38,206 nt of DNA from contig JAACDM010000069.1 in the NCBI GenBank assembly GCA_009936795.1, positions 1 through 38,206 of the forward strand. Reading direction: 5' to 3'. Positions within the stretch are counted from its first letter, which is position 1, and every line of letters begins with the position of its first letter. Origin of the DNA: Verrucomicrobiaceae bacterium. GTDB lineage: Bacteria > Verrucomicrobiota > Verrucomicrobiia > Verrucomicrobiales > DEV007. The notes beneath the pieces were generated by a model, which was not told the origin of the DNA, made no database searches, and worked only from the letters and a program-made list of their open reading frames with translations. Shown here piece by piece: positions 24,789 to 33,843 of the stretch. Position numbers and translations under genes: made by a program.

Positions 24789-26513
24789 CTAGGACTCTTT
24801 CGGGATCAACTTCACTGTTTTGAACCAGGCGGCTAGACCTGAAGTGCGTTGGAGAGGCCGCTCCACGCTGGCTCGTACGCTGCTGATTGGTCCCCATATG
24901 GACACGGTATTCCGAGCGCGGGTCACGCCTGTGTAGAGCAGTTCCCGGGTGAGGAGGCGAGATGCTTGATCTGAGAGCACTAGCAGAACGTCGGTAAATT
25001 CGCTCCCTTGGCTCTTGTGGACCGTCATGGCGTATGCGGATTCGTGAGCTGGCAAGCGGGCGGGAGGGATGCGGCGGTAATTGCCGTCACCAGTGCGAAA
25101 GAAGGCATGCAACTTGCCGTTCCAAGGAAGCAGGATGCCAGTGTCGCCATTGAAGAGTTCGACGGCGTAGTCGTTCTCAGTGATGAGGATTGGGCGACCA
25201 GGATACCAACGCTGTGCGCGGCTCTGGCCCATGCGTGTCGCTAAAATATCGCGCACGTATTCGTTGATGGTCTCGGCGCCATACGGACCCCTGCGATGCG
25301 CGCAGAGGATGCGAAGCTCGTCGAGCTTTTCAAAGGCTTGGTCAGGTTCCGGACAATTTGCTAATGTTCTTAGATAGGCTCCAAGTCTCTGCCACAGAGC
25401 GTCTCGCATCTGGCTGGCGCTTGGAAGGGGTTCTTGAGTGCAGGACGTATCTTGGTCATCGGCCAAGAGAAGTTCTGTTAGGTCTGCATCCCCATTGCGA
25501 ATGGCGACTGCGAGAGCGCCGATGCCTGTGTCCTGGGCAAAGCGATAGTTGCGCGTGAGTTCGACGCGAGGCAGTGGACTGTGTTCAGAACACAGGGCTT
25601 TAAAGACCGCGCCGGCATCCACGGATGGCAATTGTGCACGATCTCCGACGAGCAAGAGGCGGGTATTAGGTTTTAGCGCTCGCAAGAGTTTCGCAAAGAG
25701 TCCCAGATCCATCATGCTAGCTTCGTCGACGATGACTAGGTCGTAGGGGAGGGGATTATCCGCGTGATGTTTAAAAGTCGTTTGGTGACGTTGATAGCCC
25801 AACAAGCGGTGGAGTGTGTGTGCCTGGGTAAGCAGTGCCGTGGCAATGGCGTCATTGACTTCAGGAGCCGCTACTCCCGCTGCGATCGATTCTTGTAACC
25901 GTAGGGCGGCTTTGCCAGTAGGTGCCGCGAGCGCGATCCTGAGTTCCGGATGCAGTGAAAGAAGATGACCAAGGATGCGTAGCACTGTCGTCGTCTTGCC
26001 GGTTCCTGGGCCTCCGGTGAGGATAAAGAATGGATGTGCTGCGGCAAGTTGAACCGCTTGCTCTTGTTTGTCTTCGTGAAGTGGCCCTGGCGTGGAGGAC
26101 TGTCCTCGCATTAACCAAGATCTTAAGCGTATCGAGATCTCATTCTCGTAGGTCCAGTGGCGTCGAAGATAGAGCCAACGATCTTTCCGCAGCACAAAGG
26201 GAGTCTGGTCGCCCGGTGAACCGATCGCTTTGCTGTCTTTAAGGGAGGCGATCCAGTTGGCGGTCTGAGGCATCACCACGTCCTGCTCATCTGGTGCTAT
26301 TTCTTGGCTCTCCCAAAGGTCATCTGGAACCAGTTTCGCTAGATCTACGCAAACATGACCGCGTTGAGGCCATTGGCTAGCAAGAGCCATGGCAAGTTGC
26401 ACATCTGGGCGGGACTCGTTGGTGAGTCGAGCCGCGAGGTTGGTCAAATGGACGTCCACTGGAGAGATCGCTCCCGATGCTTGCAGAGAAGACAGTGATA
26501 AACGTCTATCCAT
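24789..26513 (-). CDS. recD: RecBCD exonuclease V, alpha subunit RecD
   Basis: 5'-3' superfamily 1 helicase subunit of RecBCD, which processes double-strand breaks. Walker A is TGGPGTGKTTTVLRIL (about 166-181), motif II is VIVDEASMMD, and the C-terminal motifs are AMTVHKSQGSEF and LYTGVTRAR. At 574 aa it is typical of RecD. The start ATG at 26513 overlaps the end of recB by 8 bp, which fits the recC-recB-recD order and translational coupling. Confidence 0.93.
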   Translation of the reverse strand: MDRRLSLSSLQASGAISPVDVHLTNLAARLTNESRPDVQLAMALASQWPQRGHVCVDLAKLVPDDLWESQEIAPDEQDVVMPQTANWIASLKDSKAIGSPGDQTPFVLRKDRWLYLRRHWTYENEISIRLRSWLMRGQSSTPGPLHEDKQEQAVQLAAAHPFFILTGGPGTGKTTTVLRILGHLLSLHPELRIALAAPTGKAALRLQESIAAGVAAPEVNDAIATALLTQAHTLHRLLGYQRHQTTFKHHADNPLPYDLVIVDEASMMDLGLFAKLLRALKPNTRLLLVGDRAQLPSVDAGAVFKALCSEHSPLPRVELTRNYRFAQDTGIGALAVAIRNGDADLTELLLADDQDTSCTQEPLPSASQMRDALWQRLGAYLRTLANCPEPDQAFEKLDELRILCAHRRGPYGAETINEYVRDILATRMGQSRAQRWYPGRPILITENDYAVELFNGDTGILLPWNGKLHAFFRTGDGNYRRIPPARLPAHESAYAMTVHKSQGSEFTDVLLVLSDQASRLLTRELLYTGVTRARNTVSIWGPISSVRASVERPLQRTSGLAAWFKTVKLIPKES

Positions 26514-29500
26514 GAGCGACCTCCTGTGGTCCTGTGAGGAACTGTGACAAGTCTTCTATCAATGAGGCTGAAGGACGGTCAGTGAAGACGCCAAATATAG
26601 GACTAGATTCCTGGCTGATGCCGCGAACAAAGAGATAACGCACGCCTCCAAAGTGGGTGTCGTAGTCGTACGTATTGCCGAGTCGGTAGCTGAGAAATCG
26701 ATGTAGGGCGACGACATAGAGATGGTACTGGAGGACGTAATTTGATTCAGCCATGACGCTGGGTAGACGCTCATGATGATAGTCTTCAGCGTGGCCTCCG
26801 AGAAAGTTCGACTTGTAGTCCGCGATGAAATAACGGCCTTCGTGTTGGATCACCAAATCGATGAACCCTTTGAGGAAACCCTCGACCGGGAAGAAGTCGA
26901 AAGCGTTCTGGCGAGACAGCAGCTGGTGTTCCTCGAAGAATTGTTCCAAGCGAGCCACCGTGAGATTGCCGATAGGGAAGTGAAAAGCGAGTTCGTTCAA
27001 CCGCTGGCGATCGGAGATGTCAGCGAGTCGGAAACCGTCGAGATCACTGTGGAAGAAATCCAGTGTGTGGTGGGTCAGCTCCCCCAACCAGTCGTCGACA
27101 GAGAGGCCGTGAACCTCCAGCTGCTTCTTGGCCTCGGTGTGAATGGCTTCGGCGCTAGCTTGAAAAGAAAGATTTTCGTAGATAGCATGGAGCATGTTTC
27201 CCGTGCGTGCGCCTCGAGGGAGCGCATCCATGCCGGACAGTTGTTCGGCAGGGATTTCTGGCGCTGGCAAAGGATCTGGAGCGTCGCGGTCGGGAGTTTC
27301 TAATGTTTCACCATGTCCTGCCAATGATGAATAGCTTGTGATGCCCCAGTTGCGACTGGGCTGAGCTTGAAACTGGCGTGGTGCTTGCGCTCGCTCGGAT
27401 TCATGTTGAGACAGCGTCACTTGGTTCCGATTCTCCCAAGTTCCGAGGGCAATAGTACCATTGCTAGCACCTACCAGTTTTGCCAAGTCCTCTCGGAAGC
27501 GCATGGGCGTGTGCCTCTCTAACCTATCTTTGACATCTGAAAGGGAGCCCTCAAGATCGCTTTCCAAATGGTGCCAAAGGTAGGCAAGACTAGAGGCCTT
27601 GTACTTCTTAGTTTCTGGAGCAAAGAGTAAGTAGACGCGATGTTGGGCGCGTGTCAGGGCCACGTAGAGAAGGCGGAGTTCTTCTTCCAATGCTTCTTCA
27701 CCGGCTTGACCGCGATGCATATCGAAGCTTTCGGAGCCCACGTCAATCACGCGCCTGTGGCCGTGTTGTTCGGCCTGGTGAAAGCTCACGTAGTCTTTGT
27801 CCTTTCGACTTCGATCTGTGCCCATCCATGCATACGGCATGAACACGAAGGGATATTCGAGTCCTTTGCTCCTGTGAACGGTCACGATCTTGACGCGATC
27901 ATCATCGCTTTCTAGTCGGAGCTCTTTCTCGTCCGATAGCGAGGAATCGCGCTCGTCCTGGTACCATTGCAAGGTTGCATGGATACTTAACTTCTTCGAT
28001 GCCTGGGCTTCTTCGACCAGTTCGGACAAATGAAGAATGTTGGTGAGGCTGCGCTCACCATTGGGCAAGGCGAGGAGGCGCTGAGAGAGGTATTCTTCGC
28101 GCAAGAAGCGCCTGAACATCACGATGAAGCTCTCGGCCCGCCATTGCGCACGGTACGAGCCAATCATTTCTAACAAACTGCCCCAACGTCCTTCATCAGT
28201 CAGTGCTAGCTTGAGATCTTCATTGGTGAATCCCATCAGTTCGCTCAGCAAGAGTGCCTTGAGAAGGTTCTCATCCCGAGGTGAGGCGAGGACGCGTAGA
28301 AAGATGTCGAAACACTCTGCTTCCTTCGTTTGGAAGAGGTGCTGCCGTTCGTAGCTCACGGTTTTTACACCCAGTTGTTGAAGGCATTCTTGAAATGCAG
28401 GAGCTTGCCAGTGGGATCGAATGAGGATCGCAATGTCTGACGGGGCCACTGCGTGACCGTTGACATGGAGAGCCTGATCGCGCCCTAACTGAAGGAGTCG
28501 CGCAATTTCCTGACAGGTGGCTTCAACGCATTGCTGCTCCGCTTCGCGAGGGCCTTTCTCCGAGATCTGCCATAGCTGCATCGGTGCGATGTCGGCATCC
28601 TCTCCAACGAGCGTGCGCTGGCGATCATCAAGCGAAATGGGCGGAGAATTCACCACATGATAGTCAATTGCAGATGACCAGAATGGCCGAGGTGCCACAC
28701 GGTAGACGGTGTTCACCGCTTCGATCAGTCCTGGCGATGATCGCCAGTTCTCTCCCAAGGTGGCCAGGTGATCCGCCTGTTTCCGAGCGTGGGTGTAGGT
28801 AAAGATATCGCCGCCGCGGAAAGCGTAGATGGCTTGCTTCGGATCTCCTATTAAGCAAAGGAGTCGATGGTCTTCGCTGTCGTGTAGATGCTTGAAGATG
28901 GCATATTGGGTAGGGTCGGTATCTTGGAATTCGTCGATAAGAATGATAGGATACTGCTGCCCCAATGACGCTGCGAGCGTGCCGGATTCTTCTTGCAATG
29001 CCTGGCGTGCGTTCTGCAGAAGGTCTTCGTAGGCAAATCGATTGAGCAACTGCTTTCGCTCGGGAAGTCTCTGGCGAAGGAAGAGTAGCAAGTCGCGCTT
29101 CGTTTCCACCCATTGATGCTCAAGCATCGCTTCCAAGACTTCTCCCTGATCACTCAGGTTGTCACAGAGGTCGAAGAAGGCATGAGAAGGAGGTGTCTCG
29201 CCGTCCTTGGTATTCTCGACAAGCTTGGTGTTTGTAAACCTACTGAGTTTGTCGCACGTGCTCGGCAGAGGAAACGGCTCGGCGAGCCAGTCGCGAACGG
29301 CAGCGAGCCAAGTGATGGTGCGCTTGGCTTGGTAAACGCGGCCGTTCAGTTTAGCTTCATTTATGGTGGCGAGGATTTCGTTCTCGTTGGAATCCAGAAA
29401 TGCTTGAACTTCGGCGATAAGATCTTCCCACGACTTTAGATCGGCATGGGGAGCTTCCTCGTTTGATTCAGGGACAATGTCGGCGTCGGCCTGAGACATT

Positions 29501-30096
29501 GCCGTGCGGGCGAGGTCCATGAGCGCGGGTAACCCAAGTTTCTTCTGGCGCAGGTAGCTGAAGAAACTCTCATTCTGTCGTACCACAAGCAAGCGCCAGA
29601 AATCGTGCAAGGTGTCTTGTACAAGGCTTGCTACGTCGGGCTCAAGTTCGGTGTCGAACATCTGCCCGCTCTCAAAAGCCCGGTCCCGCAGGAGTCTCTG
29701 ACAAAACCCGTGGATGGTCAGAATGGCGAGTTCATCAAAGTTGAGCAGAGCGTCACGCAAACTTTTGATCGCCGTGGTGGTTTCGATGCGTTGCTCTTTG
29801 AGCAGGTCAGTGACTAGGGGGTCTGGAGCGAGATCGTCCGGAAGAGTGTCGTTCAGTTGGCGCAGTGCTAGGTGAAAGCGCTCGCGGGTCTTGCGGCCGA
29901 GTTCATCGGTGGCGGCATTGGTGTAAGTGACGAGAAGAAATTCTTTCATCTCCACGTTTTTCTCCAGCACAAGCCTTAGAACAAGACTAGTGATACTGTG
30001 CGTCTTTCCCGTTCCGGCGCTTGCCTCGATAAACACGCAACCGCGAAGCGGACAGTCGAGCGGGTCGAATGCGTGCATGATGCTAAAACTCGACAT
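26506..30096 (-). CDS. recB: RecBCD exonuclease V, beta subunit RecB
   Basis: 3'-5' helicase and the only nuclease of RecBCD. The start at 30096 (MSSFSIMHAFDPL) is chosen because it is preceded by GAGAAGAAG as a ribosome-binding site and overlaps the recC stop by 14 bp; 30078 (MHAFDPL) is the alternative. A longer frame to 30249 would run far into recC and has a non-family leader. Walker A is EASAGTGKTHSI (about 24-35), motif II is LIDEFQDTDPTQ, and a later helicase motif is VTVHRSKGLEYPFVF. The C-terminal nuclease shows GFIDLVI (D1080) and IADYKSN (D1093, K1095). At 1,196 aa it is full length, so helicase and nuclease should both be active. Confidence 0.93.
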   Translation of the reverse strand: MSSFSIMHAFDPLDCPLRGCVFIEASAGTGKTHSITSLVLRLVLEKNVEMKEFLLVTYTNAATDELGRKTRERFHLALRQLNDTLPDDLAPDPLVTDLLKEQRIETTTAIKSLRDALLNFDELAILTIHGFCQRLLRDRAFESGQMFDTELEPDVASLVQDTLHDFWRLLVVRQNESFFSYLRQKKLGLPALMDLARTAMSQADADIVPESNEEAPHADLKSWEDLIAEVQAFLDSNENEILATINEAKLNGRVYQAKRTITWLAAVRDWLAEPFPLPSTCDKLSRFTNTKLVENTKDGETPPSHAFFDLCDNLSDQGEVLEAMLEHQWVETKRDLLLFLRQRLPERKQLLNRFAYEDLLQNARQALQEESGTLAASLGQQYPIILIDEFQDTDPTQYAIFKHLHDSEDHRLLCLIGDPKQAIYAFRGGDIFTYTHARKQADHLATLGENWRSSPGLIEAVNTVYRVAPRPFWSSAIDYHVVNSPPISLDDRQRTLVGEDADIAPMQLWQISEKGPREAEQQCVEATCQEIARLLQLGRDQALHVNGHAVAPSDIAILIRSHWQAPAFQECLQQLGVKTVSYERQHLFQTKEAECFDIFLRVLASPRDENLLKALLLSELMGFTNEDLKLALTDEGRWGSLLEMIGSYRAQWRAESFIVMFRRFLREEYLSQRLLALPNGERSLTNILHLSELVEEAQASKKLSIHATLQWYQDERDSSLSDEKELRLESDDDRVKIVTVHRSKGLEYPFVFMPYAWMGTDRSRKDKDYVSFHQAEQHGHRRVIDVGSESFDMHRGQAGEEALEEELRLLYVALTRAQHRVYLLFAPETKKYKASSLAYLWHHLESDLEGSLSDVKDRLERHTPMRFREDLAKLVGASNGTIALGTWENRNQVTLSQHESERAQAPRQFQAQPSRNWGITSYSSLAGHGETLETPDRDAPDPLPAPEIPAEQLSGMDALPRGARTGNMLHAIYENLSFQASAEAIHTEAKKQLEVHGLSVDDWLGELTHHTLDFFHSDLDGFRLADISDRQRLNELAFHFPIGNLTVARLEQFFEEHQLLSRQNAFDFFPVEGFLKGFIDLVIQHEGRYFIADYKSNFLGGHAEDYHHERLPSVMAESNYVLQYHLYVVALHRFLSYRLGNTYDYDTHFGGVRYLFVRGISQESSPIFGVFTDRPSASLIEDLSQFLTGPQEVAHG

Positions 30097-33000
30097 TCTT
30101 CTTCTCGTTGTCGAGGATGGGTCGGACGATCTGTTCACTGAGTGCGGTGAACGTCTTGTCGAACGGGTTTCCAGTCGTCCCGAACGCGAGTTGGTGATAA
30201 TAATCGTCACGCTCTCCGGTCTGGTGTTGGTTGCCTTGCCAGTCATCACGCGCTTTGGCGAGGCTCTCTGCTGGATCTTTGCGCTTCTTGCGTTGCTCGG
30301 CGTAGGTCATTGACGCCCTAGGAAACAATGCTAGAGGTTTGGTGAGCGCTTCCTCTCTAATTTCAGCGAGCTGTCGAAGCTCATGCACGGCGGCATGCGT
30401 TGTGTTGAACTCTTGGAGCGCCATGTTTTGATCGTCGCGTCCGAGAATAATGGTTGGTTTTTGCTGGAGGTTCGGAAGGCTTTGCGCGACCAGGTGTTCG
30501 ACCCAGAGTCGGTAGCGGTCCTTGGGCCGTATCTTGCCAAATCGTATGCGGCGGAAGCCCTCTTCTCGAAGTCCGTTGAGCGTGCCACGCACCCGCCATT
30601 CGCCGACCATGAGATCGACCTCAATCGGATCGACCAGTGGACTTGCCAAGAACTCTTGCATGCTTTTTTGGAAACGGCGGACATTGGCGACCACGTGATG
30701 AACTTCACTCCGTCCGTGGGCTCCATGCGGCAATTGACCGCCAGCGAGAAGCAAATCGCCGATCTCATCGATTGGCGTTTCGGCCTCCAGAAGTTCGAGA
30801 ATCCACTGATCAAGTTGCCATGAATCCAACGCGTTTAGCGTGATGGGTTCGACGTCTGAGGTTTCGATGCCTGAACTCGGTTTGTAGAGACCGAATACGT
30901 GCTGATAGTATGTCGCGACTGGCTGTTGGAGGAAGTGTATGAGTTCACCAATCGTCACGATTTTTTCAGTTGGTTCGTCGGTTTGCAGCTCAGGCGCTTC
31001 GATTCGTGACGGGGTGGATTCCAAATACTCTCGAGCAAACGTGCGGAAACGCTGGTCCGGGTCAAAGTAGGTCGGACTGAACGGTTGGAGTGGATGGGTG
31101 GTGCTATAGGTCGACGGGGCGATTTGATAAACGCGTTCGAAGTAGTCGCGAAGCTGGTTCACGAAGACGCTGGGTGACATCTCGCTGTTATCCTTCAGGC
31201 TCTGGCCTGTGTAGAGCATGACAAAGTGATCACGAGCAGCCAGCATCGCCTCTAGGAACATGTAGCGGTCATCCTGCTTGCGAGTGCGGTCGCCCCGCAC
31301 GGGATTATTGCTCATGAGATCGAAGGTATCTTGGCGATCTTGCCTGGGAAACTCCTTCGAGTTCATGCCGAGCAGCACGACCACGCGAAAGGGAATGCTC
31401 CGCATGGGCAGGAGATTGCAAAACGTGATACCACCGGTAAAGAATCCGCCGCTCGTGCGTGATTCATCGAGCCGTCCCTCAACGTAGGTGCGGACGACGG
31501 CAAGGCTGAGATTGTTCTCGAAGTTGGCTTGTTGGACCGAAGCTTCGAACTCATCAAACAATTGATAGAGAAACTGAAGTTCGTAGGCATAGGCAGGATC
31601 ATCGACAAAGAATTGCCGCACGATTTGCCGACCTAACTGTGCCCAGCGGCTTGCTGGGTGGAGACCCTTCAATTGGTCGGCGGTCGCTCTCAGTTGGTCC
31701 CATAGACTCAAAAACTGGCTGAGGACTTCGAGGTCGCTGCCTTCCACGTGATCAAAGGGAAGCACTCCTTCGAAGGATGCCTGTTCGTTACTCGGCATTG
31801 CGTAGCCTAACAAGAGGCGATCCAACCCGAATTGCCAGGTGTTTGCGTAGGTCTCCGGAAGGTCGAAATCCGCTTTCGAATGCCCATCACGCGCCCAGCG
31901 CGTGCCACTTACCGCAATCCAGTGGCGTATAGTATCCAGTCCCGTTTCCGTGATTCCGAAACGTTCCATGATGGGAACGCATTCCAAGATGCCGAGAATC
32001 TCGCTCACCTCCCATCGAGTATCGGCAAGGGAGAGCAGTTGTAGAAAGGCACCGCTCAACGTATGCGAAAGCCGAGGGGTACGATCCGCGATATCGTAGG
32101 GAAGATAGCGTTCGTCACTGTGAGGACGGCCGAAGACGGCGTGGATCTTCGACGTGTAGTCGTCGATCTTCGGAGCCATCACAATCACATCACGCGGGGC
32201 TAGATCAGGTTGTTTCTCAAACAGGTCTGACAAGACATCGTTGAGTACCTCGACCTCACGCATCGGGCTGTGGCAACTGTGGACCTGAAGACTCGGTGCA
32301 TCGCTCTCCGTCTCGGCATCAATATTGCCCTGGCCTTCTTGAAGTGACAGAATATCCGTTTGCAGCGCAGAAAGAGCACTACGTCCTTCAGCGAAGACAA
32401 ATTCTTCATCATGATCAGCGGTTTCGATATCGACGAGCTGATCGAAGAAATCCCGCCCGAGCTTTCCAAAGTAGGCGAGTAGTTCGTTCTCGAAATCAGG
32501 CTCTGCGGTGAGCCCGAGCTCCATTTGATCGAGCGGATCTAGGGGCTCAGACTTGTTGCGGGAGAAGATACGGGTGCGTTGTTTGCGAGAAAGGATGTCT
32601 CCCCAATACTCCTGGCAGGGGTTCAGAAAGAAGAGATGCAGATCGGTGTGCGGTGAAAGGGCATTCAACGTGTCGACAAAGAAAGGCGCCAGCGATGATA
32701 GGCCAAACAGACAGATGCGAGGAGGAAGCGCTGACAGATTGTCGCCGTGCTTCTTCTGAGCAATTGCTTGGAGAAAGGCACGTTGCAAGGCTAGACGATG
32801 ATAGGGGCCCGTTCGTCGGATCAAGGCCTGCCATGTGAGCGCTTGCCAGATCTCCTCATCAAGAACTCGTCCATTTAGCCAACGCTGAAGGATCTGTGGA
32901 CGATAGAGTTGATATCGATCCAACAGTTCTCCTAGACGGCTCGCGAGTTGATAGAGTCTAACATCGGGAGAAGAAGCCTCAGGATCGAGAAAGTTTGCCA

Positions 33001-33250
33001 GTGGCTCGCCGCCAGTTTGCTTGGCGACGTCTGGCAACACTTCCATGAGAATCCACTGAAGCGCCTCCCGGTCCAGTAGTGCCGAGTGCTCCTCATTCCA
33101 TCCAGGAGTATTGGCCACCATCACCCTGGTGAGAAAAGGGATGGGGAAGGGAAACTGAATATTGGCGCTAACGCCTAACGTCGTCGCGAGTTCGAGGGAC
33201 AACCAACGCTCCAACCCATGGCTTTGCACCATGATGACGTCGGCAGCCAT
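30083..33250 (-). CDS. recC: RecBCD exonuclease V, gamma subunit RecC (5' end frameshifted)
   Basis: RecC holds the complex together and reads Chi. Family signatures are clear: VQSHGLERWLSLELATTLG near the start, FPFPIPFLTRV, CLFGLSSLAPFFVD, and VVLLGMNSKEFPRQDRQDTF in the C-terminal half. The frame given starts at an ATG that falls inside the conserved N-terminal domain (MAADVIMVQSHG). The expected first residues, MLTIHSSNRVETLAARLGGL, lie immediately upstream (ATG at 33333) in a frame one nucleotide out of register. Either the gene uses the internal start and has lost about 28 residues, or a 1-nt deletion or sequence error interrupts it. It is the first gene of the recC-recB-recD set. Confidence 0.9.
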   Translation of the reverse strand: MAADVIMVQSHGLERWLSLELATTLGVSANIQFPFPIPFLTRVMVANTPGWNEEHSALLDREALQWILMEVLPDVAKQTGGEPLANFLDPEASSPDVRLYQLASRLGELLDRYQLYRPQILQRWLNGRVLDEEIWQALTWQALIRRTGPYHRLALQRAFLQAIAQKKHGDNLSALPPRICLFGLSSLAPFFVDTLNALSPHTDLHLFFLNPCQEYWGDILSRKQRTRIFSRNKSEPLDPLDQMELGLTAEPDFENELLAYFGKLGRDFFDQLVDIETADHDEEFVFAEGRSALSALQTDILSLQEGQGNIDAETESDAPSLQVHSCHSPMREVEVLNDVLSDLFEKQPDLAPRDVIVMAPKIDDYTSKIHAVFGRPHSDERYLPYDIADRTPRLSHTLSGAFLQLLSLADTRWEVSEILGILECVPIMERFGITETGLDTIRHWIAVSGTRWARDGHSKADFDLPETYANTWQFGLDRLLLGYAMPSNEQASFEGVLPFDHVEGSDLEVLSQFLSLWDQLRATADQLKGLHPASRWAQLGRQIVRQFFVDDPAYAYELQFLYQLFDEFEASVQQANFENNLSLAVVRTYVEGRLDESRTSGGFFTGGITFCNLLPMRSIPFRVVVLLGMNSKEFPRQDRQDTFDLMSNNPVRGDRTRKQDDRYMFLEAMLAARDHFVMLYTGQSLKDNSEMSPSVFVNQLRDYFERVYQIAPSTYSTTHPLQPFSPTYFDPDQRFRTFAREYLESTPSRIEAPELQTDEPTEKIVTIGELIHFLQQPVATYYQHVFGLYKPSSGIETSDVEPITLNALDSWQLDQWILELLEAETPIDEIGDLLLAGGQLPHGAHGRSEVHHVVANVRRFQKSMQEFLASPLVDPIEVDLMVGEWRVRGTLNGLREEGFRRIRFGKIRPKDRYRLWVEHLVAQSLPNLQQKPTIILGRDDQNMALQEFNTTHAAVHELRQLAEIREEALTKPLALFPRASMTYAEQRKKRKDPAESLAKARDDWQGNQHQTGERDDYYHQLAFGTTGNPFDKTFTALSEQIVRPILDNEKKNVEF

Positions 33251-33333
33251 GGGATCGGCGAGCGGTTTCGGAGTAGTCCACCAAGACGCGCTGCGAGTGT
33301 TTCGACACGGTTGGAGGAATGGATCGTGAGCAT
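33251..33333 (-). other. recC: Out-of-frame 5' end of recC
   Basis: From ATG 33333 the minus strand reads MLTIHSSNRVETLAARLGGL, a good RecC N-terminus, then leaves the family pattern at about LRNRSPIPW. The frame one nucleotide earlier reads KPLADPMAADVIMVQ and continues as recC. The switch falls within about 33260-33275. No typical slippery heptamer is present, so a 1-nt deletion is likelier than programmed frameshifting. Confidence 0.75.
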
Positions 33334-33348
33334 TGGGGAGAGAAAAGA

Positions 33349-33375
33349 ACCACGGAAGGGCACCGAAGACACGGA
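33349..33375 (+). repeat. Left imperfect inverted repeat of the GxxExxY cassette
   Basis: ACCACGGAAGGGCACCGAAG followed by ACACGGA. The minus strand at 33805-33831 carries a closely similar sequence in the opposite orientation. About 21 of 26 aligned positions agree, with one 1-nt gap. Weaker similarity continues inward (TGAAGGGCAAG against TAAAGGGAAAG). Confidence 0.6.
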
Positions 33376-33403
33376 CAGCTACTTTTGAAGGGCAAGCTAC
33401 GAT

Positions 33404-33781
33404 TCAGTGAACGACTCTATCAATCTTTGGATGATGTCCGAAGTTCACGAAAAAGCCAACCCGCAGACCTCTCGCCCGTAGGTAACGATAGGTCTGAGCA
33501 CGATATTGGTCCGTGAGCCAGGAACATGCCTTTAAATTGACGATGATCTTTCTGGTGGCAGATGAAGTTGGGCCGTTAGTATGAGCTAAGCTGCCGTCCG
33601 CGATAGGATAGATTGAACTTGGGTTGGCTGACGTAAGGGACGTCTCTAATCTCAAATTCGATCTCCACCCCCCCCCCTGATAGACGGCTTCAAAAAATCC
33701 GTGATCCTTCGATTTATTCACTTCAAAGTAGGCTCCTCTAATGGCGTAGGATTCGTTTTCGAAAAGTAGTTTGGTGTCCAC
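33404..33781 (-). pseudogene. GxxExxY family protein, internally frame-scrambled
   Basis: The ends read as a GxxExxY-family protein (about 125 aa, function unknown). The start has SYAIRGAYFEVNKSKDHGFF followed by EAVY (the name-giving GFFEAVY), and the C-terminal part has KIIVNLKACSWLTDQYRAQT and ARGLRVGFFVNFG. The middle is in the wrong frame. After VYQ a run of nine G (C9 at 33669-33677 on the + strand) shifts the frame. The true sequence (EIEFEIRDVPYVSQPKFNL, then SYRGRQL) is legible in another frame, which then meets a TAA before RPNFICHQK. At least two further shifts restore the original frame. The stop-free 125 codons therefore hide several compensating indels, and a functional protein is unlikely. 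Confidence 0.8.
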
Positions 33782-33804
33782 AACTTTCCCTTTAGATACT
33801 TCCT

Positions 33805-33831
33805 TTCCATGTATTCGGTGTATTTCGTGGT
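33805..33831 (-). repeat. Right imperfect inverted repeat of the GxxExxY cassette
   Basis: Minus strand ACCACGAAATACACCGAATA followed by CATGGAA, similar to the left repeat at 33349-33375 in inverted orientation. It lies just upstream of the GxxExxY start and about 13 bp from the end of dhaL. Confidence 0.6.
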
Positions 33832-33843
33832 GGTTTTACTTAT

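Larger units (their letters stand above)
33349..33831 (-). mobile_element. Putative GxxExxY mini-cassette bounded by inverted repeats
   Basis: A 483-bp segment bounded by imperfect, CACNGAA-rich inverted repeats contains only the decayed GxxExxY reading frame. It lies between recC and dhaL. Its left end is about 15 bp upstream of the ancestral recC ATG. No transposase is encoded, so any mobility would have to be supplied in trans. The boundaries are inferred from the repeats alone; no target-site duplication was identified. Confidence 0.4.

Noticed and set aside
30097-30249. Longer recB start at 30249
   Set aside because: It would overlap recC by over 150 bp and adds an Arg/Ser-rich leader unlike RecB; the ATG at 30096 has a ribosome-binding site and a short overlap.
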